This document shows, piece by piece, positions 1 through 7,234 of a stretch of 11,719 bases of DNA. Each line of letters opens with the position of its first letter. Position 1 is the stretch's first letter. Location of the stretch: the NCBI GenBank assembly GCA_002493085.1, contig DKXQ01000025.1, positions 617 through 12,335 of the forward strand. Reading direction: 5' to 3'. The notes beneath the pieces were generated by a model that was not told the DNA's origin, did no database searches, and was given only the letters and a program-made list of their open reading frames with translations. Origin of the DNA: Lachnoclostridium sp. UBA7122. GTDB taxonomy: Bacteria > Bacillota > Clostridia > Lachnospirales > Lachnospiraceae. The position numbers and the translations under genes were made by a program.

Positions 1-1573
1 TATCAAAATTTCCATTTTCAGCATATTTTATCTCAAAAACACAGCCTGTATTTTCTGGACGCATTTCTACTACAATATCTGCATATCCAATACCTGATTC
101 TATATTAGATTTTACAAACCAGTTTCCATTAGCACGTAGCAGCCCTAATAGCAGCCCATGATAAAAGTTTTCTTTCATCGGTTTTGCTACACTTGTATCC
201 CTGATACTGATTGTATCTGCAAGATAGGCATTAAAAATATTTTCAAAAGCTCTGGCATTTCCGGAACTGACTGCTGCAAAAAACTGCTTTAGCCTTTCTG
301 TGTTACCCCTGACAACTGTTTCTTCTGTCCATTCCATTACCTGTGTTACAAAAATATCATGAATTTCCCTATTTGGAATAATCAATTCATAATTTTTTGC
401 ATCTGATGGCTGGCAGGTCATTGTAAGGTAGCCAGTTGTAAACAACATACTCCACAAGTTAACTTTACTGGTATCTATAGTCCCTTTCCCTGTCTTGTCC
501 AAGTCCTGGTACGTAAGTTCCTGTCTTATTTCTTTAATTATGCTTTTTCCTTCTATTAATTGTTCTATTTCACATTTAGTTTCAATATCTGCTTTTTTAA
601 CCAGCATTTTTATTATTGCATTTCCGCTTGTGCCAAGCCAGTAGAGCTTAGGCGGGGTATCAATATCCTCCAGGTGTTCTCCTATATAACTTACAACATC
701 CCACGGACAATATATGTCTGTCTTGCCAAACCGGTATCCATTATACCACTCTTTCACAGTGTCATAAAGTGCATCTAGCTCATAGTATAAAAGCATTTCC
801 TGTACTTCACTGTCAGTAAATCCAAAATAACTGGCATAAGCTGTATCTGCAATAGTCCTGACTTTAAAATTATTTAAACCAGTAAATATACTTTCCTTAG
901 AAATCCGGAGACAGCCTGTAATAACTGCAAACTGTAGATAATCATTTGTTTTAAGGGCTTCTCCAAATAACAGACGGAGATATCCTGCCATGCTAGAGTA
1001 ATAGCCATTGGTGTAAGCCTTGTCCAGTGGTACATCATATTCATCTATGAATATAACAACCTTTTTGCCATAATGTTTATGTAGCATTTCTGATAAAAGA
1101 TATATACTATTTTCCTGTACACTTTCTGGAAGGTCTCTAGAAAAAAAAATGTTTAATTCATTTTTATCAATATCCGAAAGTTTGTTGCTATGCAGTAAAT
1201 ATTGATGCCGTCTCATTTCTTTCTTTATAACCACAGACATCCTTATTAATGCATCTTCATACGATGCACCCTCTACACTTTTTAAATTTATATATATAAC
1301 AGGAAATTTTCCTAAATATTTATTACATAGTTCCTTTTCATCTGCAATTTTTAAACCATCGAAGAGAGCAGCATCAGACCCAGTTTCAAAAAAAGTCTTT
1401 AACATACTTATATTCAGGCTTTTTCCAAAACGGCGCGGACGTGTAAAAAGATTTACTTTGCCGCCAAATTCAACCAAATCCTTGATAAAGTTACTTTTAT
1501 CAACATAATAAAAATTTTCTTTACGAATTTCCTTAAAAGATTCTACACCAAATGGAAGTTTCTTTTTTTTCAC
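1..1573 (-). CDS. AAA-ATPase-like / PD-(D/E)XK nuclease family protein (3' end cut by window)
   Basis: The reading frame is open for 524 codons from a GTG at 1573 and runs off the left edge, so the C-terminus is missing. The N-terminal part matches the AAA-ATPase-like family (PF09820). It has the deviant P-loop RPRRFGKS at residues 45-52 and a Walker B-like strand VVIFIDEYD at 172-180. Near the end a nuclease-like signature appears: D499 in a GYADIVV strand and E514-x-K516 in VFEIKYA, the pattern of the PD-(D/E)XK domain (PF08011, DUF1703) that follows this ATPase. Family members are usually about 520-580 residues, so probably only a short tail is lost. Start choice: a GGAG lies 8 bases upstream of GTG and overlaps the stop of the preceding gene, 11 bases away, which suggests coupled translation. 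The cellular role of the family is unproven; proposals include DNA processing or defence. Whether the nuclease is active is inference. Confidence 0.88.
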   Translation of the reverse strand, partial: MKKKKLPFGVESFKEIRKENFYYVDKSNFIKDLVEFGGKVNLFTRPRRFGKSLNISMLKTFFETGSDAALFDGLKIADEKELCNKYLGKFPVIYINLKSVEGASYEDALIRMSVVIKKEMRRHQYLLHSNKLSDIDKNELNIFFSRDLPESVQENSIYLLSEMLHKHYGKKVVIFIDEYDVPLDKAYTNGYYSSMAGYLRLLFGEALKTNDYLQFAVITGCLRISKESIFTGLNNFKVRTIADTAYASYFGFTDSEVQEMLLYYELDALYDTVKEWYNGYRFGKTDIYCPWDVVSYIGEHLEDIDTPPKLYWLGTSGNAIIKMLVKKADIETKCEIEQLIEGKSIIKEIRQELTYQDLDKTGKGTIDTSKVNLWSMLFTTGYLTMTCQPSDAKNYELIIPNREIHDIFVTQVMEWTEETVVRGNTERLKQFFAAVSSGNARAFENIFNAYLADTISIRDTSVAKPMKENFYHGLLLGLLRANGNWFVKSNIESGIGYADIVVEMRPENTGCVFEIKYAENGNFD

Positions 1574-1584
1574 CCCTGCCACTC

Positions 1585-1854
1585 CTAATCTTCTTCTATA
1601 ACTTGTATTTCTAAAAAATCAAATTCAATAGAATCAATGAAATTATCCTGATAAAACCTGGTTTTGCTGGCATGTTTAAATTCATTTATATTTTTCTCCA
1701 GCCATACTGGCCTGCTTAAATCAAATGCATAACAGACTTCGTCAACAGCATCAAAAATTTTTTTGGTCCTGCTTTTATTTTCTGCCATATCACTTATTGT
1801 TATATCTTTTAACTGATTATTATTTTTAAACTTTTTAGCCCATAATCTAAACAT
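1585..1854 (-). CDS. Small conserved-looking protein of unknown function (89 aa)
   Basis: I do not recognise a named domain. The predicted protein is soluble, with no signal peptide or membrane segment. It has a basic N-terminus (residues 1-16), a helical-looking middle (about 30-45) with DLSRPVWL at 45-52, an HASKTRFYQDNFID segment at 61-74, and an acidic end IQVIEED. The aromatic- and charge-rich composition looks like a real folded protein, and similar small proteins seem familiar to me from Lachnospiraceae, but I cannot cite a family. Start choice: a TTG three codons upstream (1863) is possible, but its only purine-rich site AAGAAAGG is nearly adjacent to it. The same site sits 10 bases before ATG 1854, so I prefer the ATG. 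It follows the alcohol dehydrogenase after 44 bases and precedes the ATPase/nuclease by 11 bases, probably in one transcript. Confidence 0.75.
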   Translation of the reverse strand: MFRLWAKKFKNNNQLKDITISDMAENKSRTKKIFDAVDEVCYAFDLSRPVWLEKNINEFKHASKTRFYQDNFIDSIEFDFLEIQVIEED

Positions 1855-1866
1855 AGCAGCCAAGCC

Positions 1867-1878
1867 TTTCTTAAGAAA
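1867..1878. repeat. 12-bp perfect palindrome upstream of the small protein
   Basis: TTTCTTAAGAAA is a perfect 12-bp palindrome in the 44-base spacer between the alcohol dehydrogenase stop and the ATG at 1854. It overlaps the AAGAAAGG purine stretch proposed as the ribosome binding site. There is no loop, it is AT-rich, and no T-tract follows, so it is not a terminator. It may be chance in AT-rich DNA or a small operator. Confidence 0.3.
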
Positions 1879-1898
1879 TATTTAATAAAAATTTGAAA

Positions 1899-2990
1899 TT
1901 ATCTGGCATACTTAATAATATCCTGCAGTTCTTCTTCACCAGTTTCAAATGGCACTGATGAAAGTTTTTGCGGATTGCCAAGCATTTCCTGTACCATTTT
2001 GCCAGCATCTTCATCTGTAATACAATATTCTCCAAGACAGTGTCCAATAAATGCCTTAAACTCTTCAAGATTATTAAATCCCATGCCAGCAATGACATCA
2101 CTGTAGCCTGGAACCAGATTTTTTTCTATCAGAGCCAGATATCCTGGCAAAAACATTCCAACAGCTTTTCCATGTGGTATATTTTTATTATATGTCATAT
2201 AATAGCTAAGACCATGTGGTATTGATGTCCCTGTATGTGATATTGCCATTCCGGCAAGTGTGGATGCAAAAAGAAGCTGGTTGTAGTTTTCATCTGTGAA
2301 CTCCGTGCCACAAGACAGCACTGTACGGTTTTTTGCCCATGCCATAAGCCCATGCTGGCACAACATGCGGGTATAGTCTGTTGCTTTTTTATTAAAATAG
2401 CTTTCAAGCAGATGCCCAAGTGCATCTATGGCAGTATTCCTTATTACAGAAACAGGTGCATGTTTAAGATATTTTGCATCAATACATGCAATTGCAGGAT
2501 AAACTTTATGTCTTATGCTCTGTTTTGTCTTTTTATCATTTCTGGTAAGTATAGAATAAGGCGTAACTTCAGAACCTGTCCCACATGTGGTAGGGATTTC
2601 AGCTACAGGCAGTGCTTTTATTTTAATATCCTGGTATAAAATCTCTCCAGAGGTATCACGGTTTTGTACCATAAGCGCAATAGCTTTTGCAGCGTCCATA
2701 GGCGAGCCACCGCCTATACCGATGACAAAGTCTGCCCCCTGGTCTCTTCCTGTATCTGCTGCCTCCATTACAGTTTCAACAGATGGATTTTCCTCTATCT
2801 TGTCATATAGTATATAACCTGTGTCACTATCTTCAAGTGCTTTTATAACATCATCTAATGCTCCTGTTTTAACAGCAGATGATTTACCGGTTACTATAAA
2901 TGCTTTTCTGCCAAGTGATGCAAGTTCTTTACCATGCTTTAAAACTGCACCATCTTCATGATAAATTTTTGCAGGTATATAAAATTCCAT
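1899..2990 (-). CDS. Iron-containing alcohol dehydrogenase
   Basis: A 363-residue member of the group III (iron-dependent) alcohol dehydrogenase family, close to the family's usual 360-390 length. These cytoplasmic enzymes interconvert alcohols and aldehydes with NAD(P)H. The Rossmann-like N-terminal domain carries the nucleotide-binding GGGSPMDAAKA at residues 93-103, followed by PTTCGTGSE at 133-141. The four expected metal ligands are present: D189 and H193 in the AIDALGH segment, H259 in SIPHG and H273 in NIPHG, so an active enzyme is expected. Substrate cannot be read from sequence: butanol/ethanol, 1,3-propanediol and lactaldehyde dehydrogenases all share these motifs. The ATG has AGGAGG four bases upstream, in the 12-base gap after the RNase G-like gene, so it is probably co-transcribed with it. 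No pathway partner lies next to it, so its placement after an RNA-processing module looks incidental. Confidence 0.93.
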   Translation of the reverse strand: MEFYIPAKIYHEDGAVLKHGKELASLGRKAFIVTGKSSAVKTGALDDVIKALEDSDTGYILYDKIEENPSVETVMEAADTGRDQGADFVIGIGGGSPMDAAKAIALMVQNRDTSGEILYQDIKIKALPVAEIPTTCGTGSEVTPYSILTRNDKKTKQSIRHKVYPAIACIDAKYLKHAPVSVIRNTAIDALGHLLESYFNKKATDYTRMLCQHGLMAWAKNRTVLSCGTEFTDENYNQLLFASTLAGMAISHTGTSIPHGLSYYMTYNKNIPHGKAVGMFLPGYLALIEKNLVPGYSDVIAGMGFNNLEEFKAFIGHCLGEYCITDEDAGKMVQEMLGNPQKLSSVPFETGEEELQDIIKYAR

Positions 2991-3002
2991 TTTCCCTCCT
3001 GG

Positions 3003-4208
3003 TTAAAGCCAGTTAAATTTAAGACCCTGTAAATAAAGAGGTTTCCTGACTTTTTTTCTTGTAACTTCTATAAGTCCGAGCTTAGTCATGTCCACAGCCC
3101 TTGCTTGCACATTGTCCTTTGCCAGTTCATGTTTTAAACATTCCATAAGCTCTCTGTTATTTTCTTCGCTATCCATATCTATAAAATCAATAAGTATCAT
3201 GCCTGACAGGTTCCTAAGCCTTAACTGGACTGCTATTTCTTTTGCTGCTTCCATGTTTACTTTAAGAAATGTTTTCTGGACATCTTTTTTCTTTGAAATA
3301 GCCTTGCCTGTATTTACATCAATTGCAACAAGTGCTTCTGTAGGCTGTATAATAAGATATGCACCACTTTTAAGCCATACTTTTGGCATAAGTGCACGTT
3401 CTGCTGTCTTTGAAATATTATAGACGGCATCAAGTTTTCCGTGGCTGTCATCCCACAGTAAAAGCTTTTGGCTAAGCGGGGTTTTTTTATCTTCAAGGAA
3501 TGTCCTGATATTATTATAGATTTCTTTATCATCAGTTATAATGTTTTCAAGCCTGTCATCATGTGAATCAGTTATACTGCTTAGATAGCCTGGAGGCGCA
3601 CTGTAAAGGCATGAAAATGCTGTTTTGTGTCTTCCATAATTGGCAATTTCTGTGTATTTTTTTATAAGCATTTCTATTTCACAGGCAACATCCTCTATAT
3701 CTGCACTGGCACTGTTTGTCCTTGCTATAAAGCCATAATCTTGTGTAATATACCGTCCAAGAAGTTCTGCCAGCCTGTTCCTGGTATCTTTGTCATATAT
3801 CTTAGATGAAATGCTTTGTCTGCCGCTTTCTGCGATAAGCACAGCATATCTGCCAGGAAGGTTTAAACAGCCGGTAAGTGTAGGCGGTTTTGATTTAACA
3901 GCTTCTTTTTCAATTTGCACAATTATCTCATCCCCGGTAAGAACCCGCCCTTCACTATAGTGTGCCCCATCTGTGTGTATAGGACATTGTTTCATATCAA
4001 GCGGAAGATAACCCATCTGCCCTTTTTTAAATTCTACAAATGCAGCATTAATATTTTTAACAACATTTCTTACCTTTCCAACATAGATATTGCCAATAGC
4101 TGGCTCACTGCTATCATTTTCTGCCTGTATCTGCACAATACGCCCATACTCCGTCCTGACAGTAAGGATTTTGCCGCCAATTTTTGTAACCAGCAGTTCA
4201 TCAGGCAT
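3003..4208 (-). CDS. rng: Ribonuclease E/G family endoribonuclease (short form)
   Basis: A 401-residue RNase E/G-family protein, a magnesium-dependent endonuclease for rRNA and mRNA maturation. An S1-like RNA-binding segment with IGNIYVGKVRNVV begins near residue 38. The catalytic half has AIDVNTG (D297) and ILIDFIDMD (D341), equivalent to the two metal-binding aspartates of E. coli RNase E (D303, D346), then MTKLGLIEVTRKKVR. The protein ends about a dozen residues later, without the CPxC zinc-link that bridges subunits in E. coli RNase E. The family's catalytic core usually runs beyond this point, so this is a short form. The next gene starts within 13 bases of the stop, leaving no room for a frameshifted tail. 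Start choice: ATG 4208 has AGGAGG eight bases upstream inside the DUF2344 gene and overlaps its stop as ATGCCTGA. An ATG at 4241 lacks such a site. Translation is probably coupled to DUF2344. Confidence 0.92.
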   Translation of the reverse strand: MPDELLVTKIGGKILTVRTEYGRIVQIQAENDSSEPAIGNIYVGKVRNVVKNINAAFVEFKKGQMGYLPLDMKQCPIHTDGAHYSEGRVLTGDEIIVQIEKEAVKSKPPTLTGCLNLPGRYAVLIAESGRQSISSKIYDKDTRNRLAELLGRYITQDYGFIARTNSASADIEDVACEIEMLIKKYTEIANYGRHKTAFSCLYSAPPGYLSSITDSHDDRLENIITDDKEIYNNIRTFLEDKKTPLSQKLLLWDDSHGKLDAVYNISKTAERALMPKVWLKSGAYLIIQPTEALVAIDVNTGKAISKKKDVQKTFLKVNMEAAKEIAVQLRLRNLSGMILIDFIDMDSEENNRELMECLKHELAKDNVQARAVDMTKLGLIEVTRKKVRKPLYLQGLKFNWL

Positions 4209-4989
4209 AGGATTCACCTCCTGTCTGTAAGACAGCATCATAATCAGACATAGGAATTAGTTTTTTATCTGCCTTTGCATACATCTCAAGCCTGTGTATC
4301 TGGTAAGCAAATGGATTGTACTCTGTACCAGAATAATTGCAAAATGCCTCAAGTACAAGTTCCGGTTTAATATTAACCACACTTCCTGCTGCAAGCTGGC
4401 AGTACAGTACAGGCAGATATGTTTCATTAATACAGAGCTTTCCATAATTTTGTCCAGTCATTTTTTGAAAATCTGCCATGTTATCTGATATATAGCAGAT
4501 ATTTTCACGTATATCTGTTATTTTCTCCGACTTTTTAGTTTTTTTTAGAATTTCTATTTTATCCTGCACAATAAAAGTATCAAGGTTTTTCTTTGTAAAT
4601 TCCCTGTCTGTAAACTGGCTGGTACTTTCCGGTTTTACTGCAATAAGGTAATCACATGCTGCAAGCACAGACATTGAAGGTTTTGCAGTATCTTTTATAA
4701 ATGAAAAAAGCTTTACTCTTATTTCATCATTCATAACAACATTCAGCCTGTCTGTCATAACAGATGGAGTATCTGCCTCTTCAAGTGTAACATCTATATA
4801 CTCTGCATCACTTCCAAGCCCTATGCCAAGCGGTGAAGTAAAAGACATAAGAGGATGTGGTGAAAATCCCCGGCTGTACCCTGTTTTTATGCCAGCTCTT
4901 AAAAATGCTTTCTGGAAGTATCTCATAACATCAAGATGCCCTGTAAAACGCATTGAGCCTGTTTTGGAAAATTTAATTCTGGCTTTCAT
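4201..4989 (-). CDS. DUF2344 (TIGR03936) radical SAM-linked protein
   Basis: A 262-residue protein with the family's N-terminal signature: basic K-x-FSKTGSMRF, then TGHLD at residues 16-20, RAGIKTGYSRGFSPHP at 31-46, and SPLGIGLGSDAEYIDV at about 52-67. No membrane segment or signal peptide is seen, so it should be cytoplasmic. The C-terminal two thirds is less conserved and gives no other motif. The family is named for its constant pairing with a radical SAM protein of the TIGR03960 type; in many bacteria the two are one polypeptide. Here they are separate genes two bases apart, with the ATG only just past the radical SAM stop and an AGGG nine bases upstream. Biochemical function is unknown to me; an RNA-related role is suggested only by its neighbours. 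It overlaps the RNase G-like gene by 8 bases. Confidence 0.9.
   Translation of the reverse strand: MKARIKFSKTGSMRFTGHLDVMRYFQKAFLRAGIKTGYSRGFSPHPLMSFTSPLGIGLGSDAEYIDVTLEEADTPSVMTDRLNVVMNDEIRVKLFSFIKDTAKPSMSVLAACDYLIAVKPESTSQFTDREFTKKNLDTFIVQDKIEILKKTKKSEKITDIRENICYISDNMADFQKMTGQNYGKLCINETYLPVLYCQLAAGSVVNIKPELVLEAFCNYSGTEYNPFAYQIHRLEMYAKADKKLIPMSDYDAVLQTGGESYA
4221..4235 (-). promoter_or_regulatory. Small hairpin abutting the rng ribosome binding site
   Basis: In the minus-strand transcript, CTGTCT-tac-AGACAG forms a 6-bp stem with a three-base loop inside the last codons of the DUF2344 gene. Its 3' arm overlaps the first two bases of the AGGAGG (4217-4222) that serves the RNase G-like gene. 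A ribosome finishing DUF2344 would melt it, so it could strengthen translational coupling. The stem is short and may be chance; it has not been folded computationally. Confidence 0.3.
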
Positions 4990-4991
4990 AT

Positions 4992-6866
4992 TTAATTACC
5001 CTGGCTCCTCTCTTCAACACATACTCCACATCCAAACTTCATTGCACCACATCCTGCACACTTTTCACGGCAGTCTGGTGTTACAATTTCTGCCTTTGAA
5101 TTAAGATATTCCTTAAACATAAATTCCTTAGTAACACCTATATCAATAAAGTCCCATGGCAGCAGTTCGTCTTCTCTCCGTTCCCTTCTGGTGTAAAATT
5201 CCATGTCAATATTATTATCTTCAAATGCCTTTAGCCATTTATCATAACAGAAATATTCTGTCCATGCATCATATATGCAGCCACTCTCATAAGCCTGTCT
5301 GATAACATTGCAAAGCCTTCTGTCGCCTCTTGCAAATGCACCTTCAAGTTCTGAAACATCTTCGTCATGGCAGTTATACTTTATGCTTCTGGCATTTAAC
5401 TGCTCTTTTACTTTAGACAAAAGAAAATCACGTTTTTTTGCTGCCTCTTCTTTTGTATCCATAGAAGCCCACTGGAATGGTGTAAAAGGTTTTGGTATAA
5501 ATATTGATGTACTTGTGACAATATTCACCCTGCCATTCCTTTTTTCCTTCGGAATATTATAGTATTCCCGTGCAATCTTATCTGAAAGTACTGCTATGCC
5601 TTCTATATCGTCATAAGTTTCTCCTGGCAGTCCAAGCATAAAGTAAAGCTTGACCCTGTTCCAGCCTCCCTTAAATGCCTCCCTTGCACCATTTAATATT
5701 TCTTCTTCTGCCAGTCCTTTATTAATAACATTTCTCATGCGCTGTGTGCCGGCTTCTGGTGCAAATGTAAGGCTGCTTTTTCTTACATCCTGTATCTTTG
5801 ACATAACATCAAGTGCAAATGCATCAATACGCAGTGAAGGCAGTGCAATATTTATCTTTTTATCCTGGAACTCATCAACCATCCAGTGTACAAGTTCTGG
5901 CAGTTCCTTATAATCACTTGCACTAAGTGAACTTAAAGTAATTTCATTATGTCCAGTTGACTTAAGCATTGACAAGGCATGTTTTTTAAGGAAGTCCAGG
6001 CTGCGTGGCCTGACCGGGCGGTAAATCATGCCTGCCTGGCAGAACCTGCATCCCCTTATACATCCCCTTTGTATCTCAAGCACTACTCTGTCCTGTGTAA
6101 CTTTAATATAAGGCACAAGCGGTTTTTCAGGATAATATGTTTCTGATAAATCCAGTTCAACTTGTTTTATAACAGTATCTGGTGCTTCAGCAACTACTGG
6201 CTTAAAATCTGCAAGCGTACCATCTTTATTATATAAAACTTTGTAAAACTGTGGAACGTATATTCCAGGAACTTGTGCTGCAATCTTAAGAAAACTGGTT
6301 CTGTCATTTCCAGATAATTTCCACTCCTTATATTTGTCTATAAGTTCATAATATACAGTTTCTCCTTCACCAATATAAAACATATCAAAAAAATCTGCTA
6401 CCGGTTCAGGATTATATGCACATGGACCGCCTCCTATCACAAACGGGTCATGTTCTGTTCTTTCAGATGCATTAAGCGCAATGCCAGATAAATCCAGAAC
6501 CTGTAAAATATTTGTATAACACATCTCATACTGCAGTGTGATGCCTAAAAAGTCAAAATCCTTAACAGGCTGCTGGCTTTCCAGTGCAAAAAGCGGGATG
6601 TTTTCATGCCGCATTATCCTGTCAAGGTCAGGCCATGGCGAATACACCCGCTCACAATATATATCGTCACGCTTGTTAAACATATCATAAAGTATCTGTA
6701 TTCCAAGATGCGACATTCCGATTTCATATACATCTGGGAAACACATGCAGAAACGTACTGCCACATCTGCCGGGTTCTTAACCACCATGTTTATTTCGCC
6801 GCCAATATATCTTGCTGGTTTTTCTACAGATAAAAGTATCTCATCGCTTAACGCCAACTTTCTCAT
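4992..6866 (-). CDS. Radical SAM protein with B12-binding-like N-terminus (TIGR03960 family)
   Basis: A 624-residue radical SAM enzyme of unknown substrate. The N-terminal region (about residues 20-190) resembles the B12-binding-type domain of many radical SAM proteins, with FPDVYEIGMSHLGIQILYD at 43-61 and a glycine-rich VIGGGPCAYNPEP. The radical SAM cluster motif C-x3-C-x2-C is RGCIRGCRFC, with cysteines at 269, 273 and 276 for the [4Fe-4S]-SAM cluster. A TIM-barrel core follows with TFAPEAGTQRMR and KLYFMLGLPGE. The C-terminus has a second cysteine cluster (C599, C603, C606, C613, C616) that could bind another Fe-S cluster or zinc. Start choice: ATG 6866 has GGAGG seven bases upstream, inside the end of the membrane protein gene; an in-frame start nine codons earlier (6893) would overlap that gene and lacks a site. 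It pairs with the DUF2344 gene two bases downstream. Whether cobalamin is bound is not shown. Confidence 0.92.
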   Translation of the reverse strand: MRKLALSDEILLSVEKPARYIGGEINMVVKNPADVAVRFCMCFPDVYEIGMSHLGIQILYDMFNKRDDIYCERVYSPWPDLDRIMRHENIPLFALESQQPVKDFDFLGITLQYEMCYTNILQVLDLSGIALNASERTEHDPFVIGGGPCAYNPEPVADFFDMFYIGEGETVYYELIDKYKEWKLSGNDRTSFLKIAAQVPGIYVPQFYKVLYNKDGTLADFKPVVAEAPDTVIKQVELDLSETYYPEKPLVPYIKVTQDRVVLEIQRGCIRGCRFCQAGMIYRPVRPRSLDFLKKHALSMLKSTGHNEITLSSLSASDYKELPELVHWMVDEFQDKKINIALPSLRIDAFALDVMSKIQDVRKSSLTFAPEAGTQRMRNVINKGLAEEEILNGAREAFKGGWNRVKLYFMLGLPGETYDDIEGIAVLSDKIAREYYNIPKEKRNGRVNIVTSTSIFIPKPFTPFQWASMDTKEEAAKKRDFLLSKVKEQLNARSIKYNCHDEDVSELEGAFARGDRRLCNVIRQAYESGCIYDAWTEYFCYDKWLKAFEDNNIDMEFYTRRERREDELLPWDFIDIGVTKEFMFKEYLNSKAEIVTPDCREKCAGCGAMKFGCGVCVEERSQGN

Positions 6867-6868
6867 TA

Positions 6869-7234
6869 TCAGTCCTCCAGTGAATTGTACCATCCCACAA
6901 TTTTATTTGCCATATCACCTGCATTTTTTACAATACTGTCCCAGTACTCATTTTTATTAAGATATTCTATTACATAATCTTTATCAAATCCATTATATGA
7001 AAAATTGTTGTACAAAGCAATGCCTAAGATTAAAAAAAGCATACCTGCAGCCATAAGCCTGAGTAAACCAAATGTATGCCTTTGCCCGTCAGGTACATTT
7101 ACTTCTTCATTATGGAAAGATGGCGGGTATTCTGCAAATGCCCTTCTTGCCTCTGAAATTTTTTCTGAACGTGACTTTACAGGGTATTCTTCCCTGTCTG
7201 CATTATACTGGTAACTGGAACTTTCCCTATACAT
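6869..7234 (-). CDS. Single-pass membrane protein of unknown function (121 aa)
   Basis: I do not recognise a family. The protein has a hydrophilic N-terminal half (residues 1-54) rich in Y, S, E and R, including SEKISEARRAFAEYPPSFHNEE. One transmembrane helix follows at about 55-75 (FGLLRLMAAGMLFLILGIAL), then a 45-residue tail with a likely helix (DKDYVIEYLNKNEYW and an amphipathic end). Basic residues (RH, R) before the helix favour an N-inside, C-outside orientation, which is inference. Start choice: ATG 7234 has AAAGGG nine bases upstream; an in-frame TTG at 7252 has no site. The stop is two bases before the radical SAM ATG, and its last codons carry that gene's GGAGG, so the two are translationally linked. 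Its start region forms one arm of a 13-bp inverted repeat, listed separately. Confidence 0.8.
   Translation of the reverse strand: MYRESSSYQYNADREEYPVKSRSEKISEARRAFAEYPPSFHNEEVNVPDGQRHTFGLLRLMAAGMLFLILGIALYNNFSYNGFDKDYVIEYLNKNEYWDSIVKNAGDMANKIVGWYNSLED

Noticed and set aside
2991..3010. Frameshift explaining the short C-terminus of the RNase G-like protein
   Set aside because: The stop is followed within 13 bases by the alcohol dehydrogenase start and its ribosome binding site, leaving no coding room for a zinc-link tail in another frame.
4209..4241. Upstream ATG 4241 as the start of the RNase G-like gene
   Set aside because: It would overlap DUF2344 by 41 bases and add residues outside the family; ATG 4208 has a full AGGAGG eight bases ahead.
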